Shown: positions 25,494 through 34,639, counted from the stretch's first letter. The stretch: DNA of 64,000 bases from Desulfovibrio desulfuricans (GCF_024460775.1 NZ_JANFYZ010000007.1:91245-155244); one strand, 5' to 3'. The notes: a model not told the origin generated them from the letters alone. Made by a program: numbers and translations.

Positions 25494-26297
25494 ATGGACG
25501 ACAGAATACTTGAGATAAAAATTAGCTCCCTAGCCGACTATGTTTCAGCGACAGCAATTTTCGAAAGAGGTGCTGGTTTTCGAGGCGTCCCGGACAGTGA
25601 ATTTCTTCTGCTACCTACCGCAGGTCGCCTTAAACCGGGCTACTCAAGACCTGGCGCCCTGTGGTTAGAACGGAGCATGTTCGTTTCGTTCAAGCAATAT
25701 GCATATGCATTTGAAAAAACAGAAAAGTATATTGACCTTGCAATCTTAGGACAACACTACGGACTCCCGACCAGGCTCATGGACTGGACGGTCAGTCCCT
25801 TGGTCGCGTTATTTTTTGCCGTCAGATCACATCCTGATCGTGATGCCGCCGTTTACGTTCTTGACGAAGGGCATGAGAGCTATGCGCGCGATGAAATTCC
25901 ATATGCGGACTTCATTATGAACGAAAGCAAGCCAGCAATGAGAGAATTTTTGAAAAGCAAATTTTATCGAAAAAAAGAAAATGACCTTGAAGCATACTTA
26001 CAATTTATTCTACACCGAGAAGAATTTTCAGTAGTCCGTGCTTTTCCAAAAAATATTTCCCCGCGAATATCTGCACAAAGTTCTTTTTTTACACTACACA
26101 TAGACCCATTTACGCCTTTAACAGAGCATATCAGTAAAAAAATTATTATCTCTAAAAAATTAAAAAAAGAGATTTTTTTTGCCCTTGAAAAAAATGGTAT
26201 TCATGAATTTACTCTTTTTCCTGGCCTTGAAGGTTTATGTGGCTGGCTAAAAACTGTGTATTACGATCAGTGTTTGACTGGTGGGCAATTTGACTAA
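25494..26297 (+). CDS. FRG domain protein
   Basis: 267 residues. The FRG signature is clear: FRGVPDSEFLLLPTAGRL near residues 28-47 and LGQHYGLPTRLMDWTVSPLVALFFA near 86-110. FRG-domain proteins are of unsettled biochemistry but occur repeatedly in prophage and defence islands. C-terminal ~120 residues are AT-rich in coding and lysine-rich. Lies 109 bases after the nuclease-like gene in the same direction; likely the same cargo unit. Confidence 0.85.
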   Translation: MDDRILEIKISSLADYVSATAIFERGAGFRGVPDSEFLLLPTAGRLKPGYSRPGALWLERSMFVSFKQYAYAFEKTEKYIDLAILGQHYGLPTRLMDWTVSPLVALFFAVRSHPDRDAAVYVLDEGHESYARDEIPYADFIMNESKPAMREFLKSKFYRKKENDLEAYLQFILHREEFSVVRAFPKNISPRISAQSSFFTLHIDPFTPLTEHISKKIIISKKLKKEIFFALEKNGIHEFTLFPGLEGLCGWLKTVYYDQCLTGGQFD

Positions 26298-26335
26298 AAA
26301 AAATCTGTCTGAAGGTGTTTTGGCATCAACTAGGG

Positions 26336-27220
26336 CTAGCTTTTCTTTTGCCAAAACGATGGCGGTATATCTTCCAGCACAAGCTCATATTTTGAGTCAT
26401 GCAACCGCGCCCACTGAAGGCGAATATGCTTGCAATCCGGCTGTTGCTTGATAAGTTGGCACGCTAATTTAACCATATCATCATCCATTTTTGCGCCGAA
26501 GATCACTTCCGAAACAGACTTTTTCGGTAGTGGGAGCACTCCTGTGGGCTTTTCTTCCACCCACTCAAGGGAGTCACCTAAATGTGCAAGCATCCTCCAT
26601 TCATTTTCATAGCTCCAAACGTCTCCTTTGGTGTAGAAAATCTCTTTCATATCTGAACTAAGCTCGTTGAAAAATTTTGAAGGCCTTTCTGCAACATATT
26701 CAATCTTCTTAGGCTTCCATATGGGCAACGGGCTGCCTTTCACAAAAAAATCTGATCCCATATCAAAACCAACAGCAAAGCCGAGGTGTGAATTTGCATA
26801 ATGTGACCACATCAAAAGATTTAAATTTTCTTCTGATAGACATAGGACACCAATCTCTCTTGTAACCTTTTCATAGATTTTACCCATGACTAACTTTGCC
26901 ATGTTTACGGCAGCAGCACCAACCTGCGCTTTAACCTCATCTCTTCTGCACCTTGCTCGCATCATTTTTTGAATGCGTCGTGCCTTTTTCTTTTTAGATG
27001 CAGCCGTCTCTTCTTTAATAATATCGTCAATACTTAATTCAATAATTTTTTCTTGATGCTCTTTTGAGGCAAGATTTATCACATGAGGCAAGCACTCAAA
27101 TGGATCATTAAATTCTACCGCAGGTGTAAATCTGATCGTCCAGTCTCCAAATACGAACTTTAAATGCGAATCAGAGTAGTACTTATACAATCGCTCTGGG
27201 ACTTGAATTTCTTTCGCCAT
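26336..27220 (-). CDS. DUF2971 protein
   Basis: 294 residues. It opens PERLYKYYSDSHLKFV, includes FTPAVEFNDPFECLP near 35-50, LCLSEENLNLLMWSHYANSH near 125-145 with GFAVGFDM just after, and DVWSYENEWRML near 205, all hallmarks of DUF2971. Such proteins accompany abortive-infection and restriction genes; the activity is unknown. Convergent with the FRG gene, 38 bases apart. AT-richer than the phage core. Confidence 0.85.
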   Translation of the reverse strand: MAKEIQVPERLYKYYSDSHLKFVFGDWTIRFTPAVEFNDPFECLPHVINLASKEHQEKIIELSIDDIIKEETAASKKKKARRIQKMMRARCRRDEVKAQVGAAAVNMAKLVMGKIYEKVTREIGVLCLSEENLNLLMWSHYANSHLGFAVGFDMGSDFFVKGSPLPIWKPKKIEYVAERPSKFFNELSSDMKEIFYTKGDVWSYENEWRMLAHLGDSLEWVEEKPTGVLPLPKKSVSEVIFGAKMDDDMVKLACQLIKQQPDCKHIRLQWARLHDSKYELVLEDIPPSFWQKKS

Positions 27221-27514
27221 ACTCAGCTCCTTCTTTTCTTACTCTGCTTGACATCCTAAATCCCTCCTGCCATTCTTTCAACACGGTGCTTCAAAACACC
27301 ATGTTTCGCCAGCGGTTCCACACCCGTCAGCCTGTGGTTTTTTTGCGCCCTTCGTGCATCCTGCGCACGATATGGGCTATCATCGGAGTAATGCTCCGGG
27401 TGTGGGCTAATAGAATACCCTTCGGGGGAATATGCCCGCCGTCTGGCGACGGTTTTGAGCACCCGGAGTTTTTGCGTTTTGCAGACTCCAATCAAAAAAT
27501 CGCCAGAGGTTCTT
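27221..27514. other. unassigned stretch before the small early-late genes
   Basis: About 290 bases with GC-rich blocks. A minus-strand frame at 27256-27495 (79 codons, with SISPHPEHYSDDSPYRAQD) and a plus-strand frame both stay open, and neither is recognised. One may be a real small phage gene; I cannot decide. Confidence 0.3.
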
Positions 27515-27751
27515 ATGTCTACCCCTTCCTTTCTCTCCCAACGGCTTTCCCTTGTTCAGGAACAGCAGCTAGAGCTGACCGTGCTTGCCGAGCATGCCAA
27601 GCGCGGCACAGGCCAGCAGCGCCGCCTTGCCCTGCAATGCCTCTCACACCGTCAGGCCGAGCTTGCGGCAGATCTGGCCCGGGTGGCACAGTTGGCGGCC
27701 CCGCGCGCGGTCAAACGCGCAGCATTGCGCGGGCGGAGGGTTGCGGCATGA
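27515..27751 (+). CDS. small hypothetical phage protein A
   Basis: 78 residues, MSTPSFLSQRLSLVQEQQLE at the start, helical and rich in Ala, Arg and Gln. ATG at 27515 follows AGAGG. It shares a 4-base stop/start overlap with the next gene, so they are translated together. No family recognised; P2-like phages keep small unknown genes before the ogr/portal region. Confidence 0.6.
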   Translation: MSTPSFLSQRLSLVQEQQLELTVLAEHAKRGTGQQRRLALQCLSHRQAELAADLARVAQLAAPRAVKRAALRGRRVAA

Positions 27752-27984
27752 GCGGGGCTACCTACCACAACGCCGCGGCACTTCGGGCCATGTCCATTCT
27801 GGAGACCGCCCTGCAAGACATGCAGGAAGAACTGCCCACGCAAATGGCCCTTGCGGCCCGTAGCCAGCAAGATGCCCTAACCGCGTTGGCAGCGCAGCAA
27901 AAGCAGCTGGCCTGGCTGGCAGATCAGGCGGCCCAGGCCCATGCCGCCACCGCCGCCCAACCGGGAGGAGAAAGCCATGACTGA
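27748..27984 (+). CDS. small hypothetical phage protein B
   Basis: 78 residues, almost entirely predicted helix (SILETALQDMQEELPTQMAL; AARSQQDALTALAAQQKQLA), probably coiled coil. ATG overlaps the preceding stop (ATGA) with GGAGGG upstream, and its end overlaps the next gene by 8 bases. Function unknown. Confidence 0.6.
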   Translation: MSGATYHNAAALRAMSILETALQDMQEELPTQMALAARSQQDALTALAAQQKQLAWLADQAAQAHAATAAQPGGESHD

Positions 27985-28171
27985 GCCTACAGATCCTATT
28001 GTGGAATTGCTGGATACCGCGCGCGCCCTGCGCGTGCTGGCTCAGGGCCTGAATGGCGAAGAAGGCGGAGGCACAGATTTGCCGCAGGGCGGCAAGCCGG
28101 GTCTGGCTTGCATATTGCGTCTGCTGGCGGATAATTTGGACAAAAACGCTCAAAGGTTAGACGAAGCCTAG
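27977..28171 (+). CDS. small hypothetical phage protein C
   Basis: 64 residues beginning MTEPTDPIVELLDTARALRV. GGGAGGAG precedes the ATG at 27977. Third gene of a tightly overlapped trio; contains a Gly-rich middle (NGEEGGGTDLPQGG) and helical ends. Function unknown. A long GC hairpin follows. Confidence 0.6.
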   Translation: MTEPTDPIVELLDTARALRVLAQGLNGEEGGGTDLPQGGKPGLACILRLLADNLDKNAQRLDEA

Positions 28172-28183
28172 CCGCAAAAATCA

Positions 28184-28215
28184 GCCGCCCCACCGTTGGC
28201 AGATGGTGGGGCGGC
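28184..28215 (+). terminator. GC-rich hairpin between small phage genes
   Basis: Eleven-base perfect arms GCCGCCCCACC/GGTGGGGCGGC with a 10-base loop. No T-run follows; the next gene's ribosome site comes at once, so it may attenuate transcription or translation. Confidence 0.45.
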
Positions 28216-28227
28216 GTGAGGCATAGC

Positions 28228-28557
28228 ATGAACGTATTCAAAAATTGCTGGAATGTTCTGCAAAAGTGCAGTCTGGTTCTTGGCCTGCCCGTGCTGCTGT
28301 TCCTTGGCTTGCGCAAACACAGAGACAACACAGGGGATTTTGCCCGCCATGCGGGGCTGGCATTTGCGCTGCTGGGCGCAATTCTAGGCCTGATCTGCTG
28401 GGGAGTGTATGAAGATACCGGCCTTGTCTGGCCCGGAGCTGTAGCCCTGGGCTTTATGCTGGTGTTCGGCTCGGCCCTTTTCAGGGTCAGGCCTGTGAAG
28501 CCGGAACCAGAGGCAAAAGCAACTGCCGCACCTCGCGCGGGGAGCCGCAACCCCTAA
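28228..28557 (+). CDS. small phage membrane protein
   Basis: 109 residues with two hydrophobic segments, LVLGLPVLLFLGL near 16-30 and AGLAFALLGAILGLICWGVY near 42-62, and a third near LVWPGAVALGFMLVFGSALF. The ATG at 28228 has GAGG six bases upstream; a GTG at 28216 is possible. Its 3' end overlaps the ogr-like gene on the other strand by 71 bases. Role unknown. Confidence 0.55.
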   Translation: MNVFKNCWNVLQKCSLVLGLPVLLFLGLRKHRDNTGDFARHAGLAFALLGAILGLICWGVYEDTGLVWPGAVALGFMLVFGSALFRVRPVKPEPEAKATAAPRAGSRNP

Positions 28558-28753
28558 TCTTATCCGCTGCTCCCTGGGGCAGATCCAGAGCCGAGGGGCT
28601 TATGGTATGCCCCAGGGTAAGCTCTGCCGTGAATGAGTGGGCACAGTCCACATTGCTGCACAGGCAGTAAAAAATGGTAAAGCCCGGCGCAACGTCCCGG
28701 CGCTTCCGTATAAAGGCCACTTCACCGCAGCGGTCACAGTAAATACGCATCAC
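28487..28753 (-). CDS. ogr: Ogr/Delta-like late transcription activator
   Basis: 88 residues with the Ogr zinc finger: YCDRCGEVAF (C-x2-C) and YCLCSNVDCAHSF (C-x4-C spacing), then the typical THT-like TLGHTISPSA. In P2 and P4, Ogr and Delta bind near position -55 of late promoters and recruit RNA polymerase through its alpha subunit. It is placed directly downstream of the portal gene on the same strand. Targets may include the inverted repeat at 31849-31873 between the divergent late operons. Confidence 0.85.
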   Translation of the reverse strand: MMRIYCDRCGEVAFIRKRRDVAPGFTIFYCLCSNVDCAHSFTAELTLGHTISPSALDLPQGAADKIRGCGSPREVRQLLLPLVPASQA

Positions 28754-28832
28754 CTTACCTCACAAAATACAGTGCAGATCTGCTCCTCATTTTATGGGCA
28801 CTTGTTCACGCCGCCGCAACCAATGTGCGCGG

Positions 28833-29849
28833 CTATTCTGCTTTCTCCGGCGCATCCTCAATAAATTTTACCTGCATACTTGCGGGCAGGTGGTCGTTTA
28901 CCTCAAGCAGCAGTTCCCGCACCGGGGCAACCTCGTTTTTGGCGTACACGGCATCTATCTTTGTTATGTCGCCAAAGCCCGCAGTGTTCTGAGGGATGAT
29001 GCTTGCCATTGCTGGCGGTATGCGGTGCGCGGCAATGATATCATCTCTAGAAATATTCTTGATTTTCTCTAGTTCATCCTTGGTGCTGAAATCGCCAACG
29101 GGCAGGATCTGCACGTCCTTTTCCCGCCCGTTGGGAATGTGCAAAAACATATTCCGAAAGTTGCCAATGCCCTTGCTGCCTTCAATGGCCTGGCGCAGCT
29201 TGTCGCGGTCGCTCGGGTCAAGCTGCTGCGAGGCGGAGTAAAACACATAGCCCATGTGCGCGCCGTTTTTGTAGTAGCGCCGCCGAAACAATGTGGCGTC
29301 CTCATTCAGCAGCATGCTCTGGATTGCGCCCAGGTAGGCTGGCAGGCCGTACACGGTTTGCGACACGTCATAATTTTTTATGTGCAGCACGTCCCCAGCG
29401 GCAAAAACCTGTATCTGCCCCGTGCGGTCAAGCAAGCCGTAGGTGTCGGCTTCCTTCATGCGGCGCATGTTTATGGCGGGCAGGTGGGTCAGGCCCACCA
29501 CCTCACCATACCAGTTGCGCTGGGCGAGCGCGTAGGCATTGGCAAAGACGTTGTAGTCCGTTGTCATGCAGCGCATGGTCGCGCGCGAAAGCGCCGCACT
29601 GGGCGCAAAGCCCCGCATTATCACGTTGGTTTTAAATTCCAGCAGCGGGCCGTGGTAGGCATTGGCCCGCAGCAGCCGGGCAAGGCCGCGCTGCGGCACG
29701 GGCGTCTGATAGTATCGCCCGTTGTCGATCAGCCACACGCCCAGGTTGTCATACAGTTCGCCAGCGAGGACGGGTTCCGGGTCGCCAAACCGACAGGCAA
29801 AGGCGGCGTTTTTGTCCTCGGCCTGCGTATTATTCCGCTTTTTCTTCAT
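28833..29849 (-). CDS. phage portal protein (P2 gpQ-like)
   Basis: 338 residues of the PBSX/P2 portal family. Conserved stretches include PVPQRGLARLLRANAYHGPL, KTNVIMRGFAPS, and SRDDIIAAHRIPPAMASIIP near the C-terminus. The portal forms the dodecameric DNA gate of the procapsid. Start at 29849 (MKKKRNNTQAE) is supported by AAAGGA seven bases upstream. It is followed by ogr and preceded by the terminase large subunit in a leftward operon, the P2 Q-P order. Confidence 0.92.
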   Translation of the reverse strand: MKKKRNNTQAEDKNAAFACRFGDPEPVLAGELYDNLGVWLIDNGRYYQTPVPQRGLARLLRANAYHGPLLEFKTNVIMRGFAPSAALSRATMRCMTTDYNVFANAYALAQRNWYGEVVGLTHLPAINMRRMKEADTYGLLDRTGQIQVFAAGDVLHIKNYDVSQTVYGLPAYLGAIQSMLLNEDATLFRRRYYKNGAHMGYVFYSASQQLDPSDRDKLRQAIEGSKGIGNFRNMFLHIPNGREKDVQILPVGDFSTKDELEKIKNISRDDIIAAHRIPPAMASIIPQNTAGFGDITKIDAVYAKNEVAPVRELLLEVNDHLPASMQVKFIEDAPEKAE

Positions 29850-30011
29850 ATTATTCCTTTCACCCCACCCTAATGCGTACAATCACCGCACGGGATGAAT
29901 TTTGTTCTCCGGCAAGGAAGATGAGCCCGTTTTGAGGGAGTGCACTCTTCTGGTACTCGACCGAAAAAGCGGGCGAAATCTGACGCAGGCGGAGGGCAAA
30001 AGACGCCCGTG

Positions 30012-31805
30012 CTAACTCATCGCGATTACGCAGCCGCCGCCAGAATCTTGCCGCGCCAACGGCTCCGCCGCCAGCGCATGCATGACGCTCCAGGCCTCGT
30101 CCGCGTGGCCTGTTTTTTCCGTGCGGCCGGCCGCATAGGTCATTTGTCCGCTGTTGGTGGTGGTGCGCTTGATCGTCATAAAGGCGTGAGCCAGATCAAT
30201 GTCGCCCGCGTCAAACTGAAAACGCCCCTGCTCCATAACTTCCAGAGCCTTGAGCACCATCTGCGCCTTGACCTGCGGGCTGTACACAATGGGTACGGTC
30301 ATGGGTATGAACTGCTTCACCATTTCATACACGCCGATGCCCGGCCCTGTGGTGTCCACGCCAAAGTGCCCGTAATTGTAACGGCGGCTCTGTTCGCGTA
30401 TGCGCTCGCCCTGCCACAAGTAGCTCTTGTTCTGCCAGCGTTCCTTTTCCAGCAGGCGGATCACGCCGCCGGACACATCAGGTGGCAACAGGGTGGACGC
30501 GCTGGCGTTGTCCCCGGTGCGGGCAGGGTCATAGCCGCCCCACACGTTGCGGTTGCCCACGGGCTGGGCCGCGTTGCGGTCAATGTCCGTCCACTCGCCC
30601 GTGTCCACCATGCAGCGCTCAAGCAATGACAGGGCAAACACGCTCTGCGCATCATCAATAAAGCGGCAGCGAAACAACTGCTCAAAATCATCAGTGCTGT
30701 ATTCCAGCTTGAGCTGGGCAAGGTCGAAGAGGTCGCAGCCCCCGGCCATGGCATCGTCCAGGGTAACGATCTGGCGAAACCACGAATCCGGGCAGGCCGT
30801 GCCGGCGCGCAGTGCCGCATCGTCCGGCCAGGGCTTGCGCTTGGCATAGCGCTGCTGAAAGTCCTCACCGCTCCACAGGCTGAAGGCATCGTGCGTCAGG
30901 GCTGAAGGCGTGGAAAAGATGGTGCGCCGCCACTTCTTGTGCGCGGCCATGCCTGTGGCCACCTTGAACAGCTCGCGGAACTTCGTGATCCAGAAAAATT
31001 CGTCGATGTAAACGTGCCCGTGGTAGCTCTGGGCGCTCTTGCTGTTGTTGCTCAAAAAATACAGCGTGGACGGGCCGTGCGCCGTGTTCAGCACAATGGG
31101 GTTGCCCGTGAGGTTTATGTCAAATTCCTCGGCGGCAATGGCCGTTATGTATGAGCGGAACACCTCGCTCTGCGCTCTGGTGGCAGAAAGAAAAATCTGG
31201 TTGTCGCCAGTGAGCACGGCATCTTCCAGCGCCTCCTGGGCAAAGTACCAGGTGGCCCCTATCTGGCGGCTCTTGAGGTAGGCGCGGTTGCGGTAAATCA
31301 GCTTCTGCGCCGCCCACTGCTGCTGATAGTCAAAATATCGCTTGTGCAGCCGCGCTTCAAAATCCGCCTTTGTCAGGCGGCTCACGTCATTCTTGACCTG
31401 TTTGCCCTTACGGGGCTTGCGCTCCCTGCCCTGGTCGCCCATCCCTGCGGGCCCTGGCTCTGCTTCAGCAACTTCCCGCCCCACAGTCCGGGCAGCCGCC
31501 CGCAGTTTTTGCAGGCGTTCCAGTGTGCTCACCAGGGCGTCCACTTCCTTCAGCTCGCCGGGCGTCTTGTTGTCCCGCTCAAGCAGGATGGTCAGCCGCC
31601 TTTGCGCGGCCTGCTCCGGGGCTTCGTGCGCCAGCAGGTCGTCCCACTGCCCCTGCGAAATCCAAAAATACACCGTGCGGCGCGGCACATTCAGGGCCTC
31701 GCTTATCTCCGTGGCGGAATAGCGCTTCAAGTACATGCCGCGCGCGGCGTCCTTGATTTCTTCCGGGTAGCTGCGGCGCGAGCTGGTGCTGTTTTCGTCA
31801 TCCAT
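30012..31805 (-). CDS. terminase large subunit (P2 gpP-like)
   Basis: 597 residues. N-terminal helix-turn-helix (YSATEISEALNVPRRTVYFW) near 25-45, then an ATPase with Walker A-like SRQIGATW and Walker B HVYIDEFFW, and a C-terminal nuclease domain with acidic residues in GGYDPARTGDN and HFGVDTTGPG. It packages DNA into the procapsid with the small subunit encoded at 33860. Start chosen at MDDENSTSS (31805); the longer frame to 32024 runs into the divergent scaffold gene. Leftward, divergent from the capsid operon as in P2. Confidence 0.93.
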   Translation of the reverse strand: MDDENSTSSRRSYPEEIKDAARGMYLKRYSATEISEALNVPRRTVYFWISQGQWDDLLAHEAPEQAAQRRLTILLERDNKTPGELKEVDALVSTLERLQKLRAAARTVGREVAEAEPGPAGMGDQGRERKPRKGKQVKNDVSRLTKADFEARLHKRYFDYQQQWAAQKLIYRNRAYLKSRQIGATWYFAQEALEDAVLTGDNQIFLSATRAQSEVFRSYITAIAAEEFDINLTGNPIVLNTAHGPSTLYFLSNNSKSAQSYHGHVYIDEFFWITKFRELFKVATGMAAHKKWRRTIFSTPSALTHDAFSLWSGEDFQQRYAKRKPWPDDAALRAGTACPDSWFRQIVTLDDAMAGGCDLFDLAQLKLEYSTDDFEQLFRCRFIDDAQSVFALSLLERCMVDTGEWTDIDRNAAQPVGNRNVWGGYDPARTGDNASASTLLPPDVSGGVIRLLEKERWQNKSYLWQGERIREQSRRYNYGHFGVDTTGPGIGVYEMVKQFIPMTVPIVYSPQVKAQMVLKALEVMEQGRFQFDAGDIDLAHAFMTIKRTTTNSGQMTYAAGRTEKTGHADEAWSVMHALAAEPLARQDSGGGCVIAMS

Positions 31806-31848
31806 GCCTGACGCATAGCAGATCACGCGGCGGGAATCCCGGCCCCTG

Positions 31849-31873
31849 TGTCCAGATTTATCTAGTCTGGACA
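31849..31873. promoter_or_regulatory. inverted repeat between divergent late operons
   Basis: TGTCCAGA (31849-31856) and TCTGGACA (31866-31873) separated by 9 bases, midway between the terminase and scaffold starts. P2 late promoters carry TGT-N12-ACA dyads bound by Ogr; this dyad has the same TGT...ACA ends with different spacing and could serve both directions. Confidence 0.5.
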
Positions 31874-31932
31874 AGCACTTGTTGACCATCACCCCACGCG
31901 CGAGGGTATTCTTGCGGGCAGGAGAGTACACC

Positions 31933-32838
31933 ATGCCCGCACTCATTACCAAGTTTTTCAAAGTCGCCCAGTCCGGCCCGACTGTAGACGGCCGCAACAT
32001 CGACCCGCAGTGGCTGCGCGACATGGCCGAAACCTACGACCCTGCCGTCTACCGCGCCAAAATCTGGCCCGATCATCTGCGCTTCGGCAACAACTACGGT
32101 TCGGTTGTGGCCCTCAAGGTTGAGGAAGCGGACGGCGTGGTCAGCCTCTATGCAAGTCTGGCGGTCAATGCCCAGTACCTCTGGGACAACCAGTACGACC
32201 AGCGGTTGAGCTTCAGCATTGAACATCTGGAAAATTTCGCGGGATCGGGCAAGTCCTACCTTGGCGGCCTGGGCGTTACAGACAGCCCCGCAAGCCTCGG
32301 CACAGACGAGCTGAAGTTCTCGCGCCGCGCATCCTGCGGCGGGCAGAGCGCGAGCATTTTTGCGGGCCAACCCGTGGACGCCTCCTGCTTCAGCGCGGAT
32401 CCCGCAAGCGACACCACAGAAGCCCCCGGCTGGTTCACTACATTCATCAAAAAATTTCTTCCCTGTGAGGAACCCCCAATGGATCAGAAGCAGTTCGACG
32501 CCATGAACAAACGTATTGAAGGGCTTGAAGGCCAGCTCGGCGAAATCAAATCCCTGGTGGAAGGCAAGTTTGCCGCTGCACCTGCAGCCACCACTGCCCC
32601 CGCTGCGGCTGGCGAACCCAAGCCCGGCACAATCCAGCCGGATGGCAAGCAGCCCCAGGGCGAAACCTCGCCTGACTTCGCGGCCCTCACCACCGCCCTT
32701 GCCGATAGCTTTAAAACGGCCCTGGATCCCGTGCGCCAGAAGCTGGACGAAATGGACAAGCGCTTTGCCGCTGCCAAACCCGGCGCGCCGGTTGCCGACA
32801 CCACCGGCCCCGCCGACGAAAACACCCCCCTGATCTAG
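31933..32838 (+). CDS. capsid scaffolding protein/protease (P2 gpO-like)
   Basis: 301 residues. N-terminal protease part shows TKFFKVAQSGPTVDGRNID, DMAETYDPAVYRAKIWPDHL and DQRLSFSIEHLENF, as in GPO; the C-terminal ~100 residues form the helical scaffold (QFDAMNKRIEGLEGQLGEIK) with an Ala/Pro linker. GPO shapes the procapsid and cleaves capsid proteins during maturation. Start 31933 has AGGAGAG upstream; first gene of the rightward late operon. Confidence 0.9.
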   Translation: MPALITKFFKVAQSGPTVDGRNIDPQWLRDMAETYDPAVYRAKIWPDHLRFGNNYGSVVALKVEEADGVVSLYASLAVNAQYLWDNQYDQRLSFSIEHLENFAGSGKSYLGGLGVTDSPASLGTDELKFSRRASCGGQSASIFAGQPVDASCFSADPASDTTEAPGWFTTFIKKFLPCEEPPMDQKQFDAMNKRIEGLEGQLGEIKSLVEGKFAAAPAATTAPAAAGEPKPGTIQPDGKQPQGETSPDFAALTTALADSFKTALDPVRQKLDEMDKRFAAAKPGAPVADTTGPADENTPLI

Positions 32839-32849
32839 GAGCCAACGCA

Positions 32850-33860
32850 ATGCGCGACCAAACCCGCAAACTTTTCAAAATTCTCTGCGCCCGCTTTGCC
32901 GCAGGCTTTGGCGTGGCCGACGTCAGCCAGCAGTTTTCCGTATCGCCCACCGTACAGCAGTTGCTCAAGGACAAGATCGTGGAAGCCTCCACCTTCCTGC
33001 CCCGCATCAATTTCATCATCGTGGACGAGCTGAAGGGCGAAAACATCCTGGCCGGCGCGTCCGGCCCTGTCACCGGCCGCACAGACACCACGGGTGATGC
33101 CGAGCGCAGCCCGCGCGACGTGCTCGGGCTGGAAAAATTCACTTACGAACTGGCAGCCACCCAGTCCGACGTCTACATGCGCTACAACACCGTGGACGCC
33201 TGGGCCAAGTTCAAGGACATGGCCGAGCGCTATTCCCGTTATGTATGGGCGCGTATGGCCTCCGATATGGAGATCATCGGCTGGAACGGCGTAAGCGTTG
33301 CCGCCACCACCAACCTTGTGGCCAATCCCATGTTGCAGGACGTGAACAAGGGCTGGCTGCAATACATGCGCGACAACAAACCCGCCAACGTGCTGCCCCA
33401 GGGCAGTGTGGCAGGCAAAATCCGCTTTGGCGCTGGCGGCGACTTTGTGAACCTCGACGTGGCCGTGCACGACCTTTTGCAGGGCATCCCCTCCTTCCTG
33501 CGTCAGGATCTGGTGGCGCTTATCGGCACAGACCTGATCGCGCAGGAAAAGTCCGCTCTCATGGCCGCAGTGGGCGGCAAACCTACGGAAAAAACCCTTG
33601 CCCAGCTCTCGCTTGCCACCTTTGGCGGCCTGCCCTGGGAAACGCCGAGCAACTTCCCCGCGCGCGGGCTTGTCATCACCAGTCTGGATAACCTGTCCAT
33701 CTATCAGCAAGACGGCTCCTGGCGTCGTCAGATTGTGGACAATCCCAAGAAAGACCGGGTCGAGGACTACAACAGCCGCAACGAGGGCTATGTGGTCGAA
33801 ACGCCCGAAAAGCTGGTGGCCTGGGAGTTCAACAACGTCAAGCTTGAAGGGGAATGGTAA
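32850..33860 (+). CDS. major capsid protein (P2 gpN-like)
   Basis: 336 residues, the usual length. Recognisable P2 capsid segments are QQFSVSPTVQQLLKDKI and FIIVDELKGENILAGASGPV with TGRTDTT, plus LVALIGTDLIAQEKSALM and FPARGLVITSLDNLSIYQQ. It assembles the T=7-type head. Eleven bases after the scaffold gene, preceded by AGGAG; its stop overlaps the next gene's start codon by one base. Confidence 0.95.
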   Translation: MRDQTRKLFKILCARFAAGFGVADVSQQFSVSPTVQQLLKDKIVEASTFLPRINFIIVDELKGENILAGASGPVTGRTDTTGDAERSPRDVLGLEKFTYELAATQSDVYMRYNTVDAWAKFKDMAERYSRYVWARMASDMEIIGWNGVSVAATTNLVANPMLQDVNKGWLQYMRDNKPANVLPQGSVAGKIRFGAGGDFVNLDVAVHDLLQGIPSFLRQDLVALIGTDLIAQEKSALMAAVGGKPTEKTLAQLSLATFGGLPWETPSNFPARGLVITSLDNLSIYQQDGSWRRQIVDNPKKDRVEDYNSRNEGYVVETPEKLVAWEFNNVKLEGEW

Positions 33861-34639
33861 TGGGCAGCCTCATGCTCCAGTTCCAGCGCGCTCACAAGGC
33901 GAACACGGGAACCGTGGTCGGCCAGTTGCCGGAAGTGGCACCCCCCGCGCCCCCCACCGGCCTGCCCTCCGGCCTCATGGCCGGGCAGCAGTTGGCGGCC
34001 TTCTGCACAGCCTCGCTTACGGAGGATCTGCGCGCCCTCAAGGAAGTGTCCAGCCACGCCAGCCGCGACATCACCAAGCGCGATGTGCTCATTCCCAAGT
34101 ATGCGGACTATGTGCGCCGCCTGCGCGAGGCCGGGCACACGCACGAGCTGATCGGCTATTACCTGGTCTGGCTCATGGATTCCGGCATGATTGAAGAAGG
34201 CCTTGAGCTGGCCCTCTGGTGCGTTGGCAACGGTCAAACCCTGCCCGAATGCTTCAGCAGCAAGCTGCCCTACTTTGTTTCGGACACCCTGCTCACCTGG
34301 GCGGAAGCCGAAACCGCAGCCGGCCGCACTGTGCAGCCCTACCTTGACCAGTGGAGCACAGCAGTTACCGCCGCGCCCGATGCCTGGAACCTGCCCGATG
34401 TTATCACCGGGCGCTGGCGCAAGGTGCTGGCCCAGCAGGCGGAACTTGCGGGCGACCTCGCCGCGGCCAAGCCGCACTACGAGGCGGCGCTGGCCCTGGG
34501 GGCCAAGTGCAAAACCGCCCTGGGCGACGTTACCCGCAAGCTTGAAAAAGCGCAGGGAGCGGAAACCACCGCGCCCGAACCTGAAGAAATCACCCCCGCA
34601 GCAGACCAGCCCGAAGTGGCGGCAACTGGCGAGGGTTAG
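33860..34639 (+). CDS. terminase small subunit (P2 gpM-like)
   Basis: 259 residues. The central part, LKEVSSHASRDITKRDVLIP, YADYVRRLREAGHTHELIGY and WLMDSGMIEEGLELALWCV, matches the P2 gpM family. It recognises phage DNA for packaging. The start codon overlaps the capsid stop (TAATG) with AAGGGG upstream, implying coupling. The C-terminal ~40 residues are Glu/Ala/Pro-rich and probably disordered. Confidence 0.9.
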   Translation: MGSLMLQFQRAHKANTGTVVGQLPEVAPPAPPTGLPSGLMAGQQLAAFCTASLTEDLRALKEVSSHASRDITKRDVLIPKYADYVRRLREAGHTHELIGYYLVWLMDSGMIEEGLELALWCVGNGQTLPECFSSKLPYFVSDTLLTWAEAETAAGRTVQPYLDQWSTAVTAAPDAWNLPDVITGRWRKVLAQQAELAGDLAAAKPHYEAALALGAKCKTALGDVTRKLEKAQGAETTAPEPEEITPAADQPEVAATGEG

